From positions 1-5,165 of the forward strand of contig JAKDMR010000181.1 of the NCBI GenBank assembly GCA_030452275.1: a stretch of DNA of 5,165 nucleotides, given 5' to 3'. The stretch comes from Candidatus Nitrosocosmicus sp. (GTDB lineage: Archaea; Thermoproteota; Nitrososphaeria; Nitrososphaerales; Nitrososphaeraceae). The translations under genes and the position numbers were made by a program. Under the pieces are notes generated by a model. The model saw only the letters and a list, made by a program, of their open reading frames with translations, had not been told where the DNA came from and searched no databases. Positions within the stretch are counted from its first letter, which is position 1, and every line of letters starts with the position of its first letter. This document shows, piece by piece, positions 4,956 through 5,165 of the stretch.

Positions 4956-5165
4956 TCAATTTCCTATCGTGAGCTTCAACATGCCTGCAAGATCATTTGT
5001 AAATTTAATCGCGGACTCTACGGATTCACCTAGTGCCTTGTATGGTTCGTTCTTACTGGTTAGTATCTTTAACATATATTCTTTGATTAGAGGATGCTTT
5101 AATACAACACCTGCAAATCTATTATCAGCATTCTTTTGTAGTTCATGTTGAATTATATATAATAT
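4956..5165 (-). CDS. rpoL: DNA-directed RNA polymerase subunit L (Rpb11-like), 3' part
   Basis: The frame is open from the right edge of the window to TGA at 4956-4958 and gives the last 69 residues. The N-terminal portion lies outside. The visible part starts ILYIIQHELQKN and continues with FAGVVLKHPLIKEYMLKI, then NEPYKALGESVESAIKF. These match the conserved Rpb11/RpoL features: helix, F-x-G-Y-like strand, H-P-L, and K-x-[DE]-P-x-x-A-L followed by the long C-terminal helix. RpoL pairs with RpoD (Rpb3-like) in the archaeal polymerase assembly platform, equivalent to the bacterial alpha dimer. It is the first visible gene of the rpoL-tfs pair. Its start and promoter are not in the window. Confidence 0.88.
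   Translation of the reverse strand: MLYIIQHELQKNADNRFAGVVLKHPLIKEYMLKILTSKNEPYKALGESVESAIKFTNDLAGMLKLTIGN

Noticed and set aside
4837..5151. Plus-strand open frame of 104 codons near the right edge
   Set aside because: It is antisense to tfs and rpoL, both of which are recognisable by conserved motifs.

Overview
The window looks like chromosomal DNA from an ammonia-oxidising archaeon (Thaumarchaeota/Nitrososphaeria). The evidence is an archaeal RNA polymerase subunit L tail, transcription factor S, a PCNA sliding clamp, an intron-bearing tRNA without encoded CCA, and TATA/BRE-like elements about 30 nt upstream of several start codons. The AT-rich composition (roughly one third G+C by eye) and protein character suggest a low-GC Nitrososphaeraceae member such as a Nitrosocosmicus-type organism. 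That genus-level guess is inference only.

Every gene is on the minus strand, so transcription runs from right to left. The right edge (5165-4956) is the 3' part of rpoL. It is followed 19 nt later by tfs (4936-4592), then pcn (PCNA, start best placed at 4529, ending at 3780). Next come a two-ACT-domain aspartate kinase (3643-2231), cobJ/cbiH (2051-1278), a YdcF/DUF218-like protein (1230-592) and a tRNA-Gly(UCC) gene (506-381). Positions 1-380 hold no gene I can support.

rpoL and tfs are information-processing genes in a tight arrangement, and tfs has a clear Shine-Dalgarno match. pcn, cobJ and possibly the YdcF-like gene instead have TATA-like boxes placed so that transcripts would start only a few nucleotides before the start codon, giving near-leaderless mRNAs. 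Aspartate kinase feeds Lys/Thr/Met synthesis and cobJ belongs to corrin-ring synthesis. Neither has its pathway partners in this window.

The most notable feature is the tRNA-Gly gene. It can be read as three exons separated by two very short introns, 21 nt at position 37/38 and 31 nt at the unusual position 53/54 in the T arm. Both junctions fit a bulge-helix-bulge with two 3-nt bulges around a 4-bp helix. I found no CRISPR array, insertion sequence, defence system or other clearly undescribed multi-gene system.
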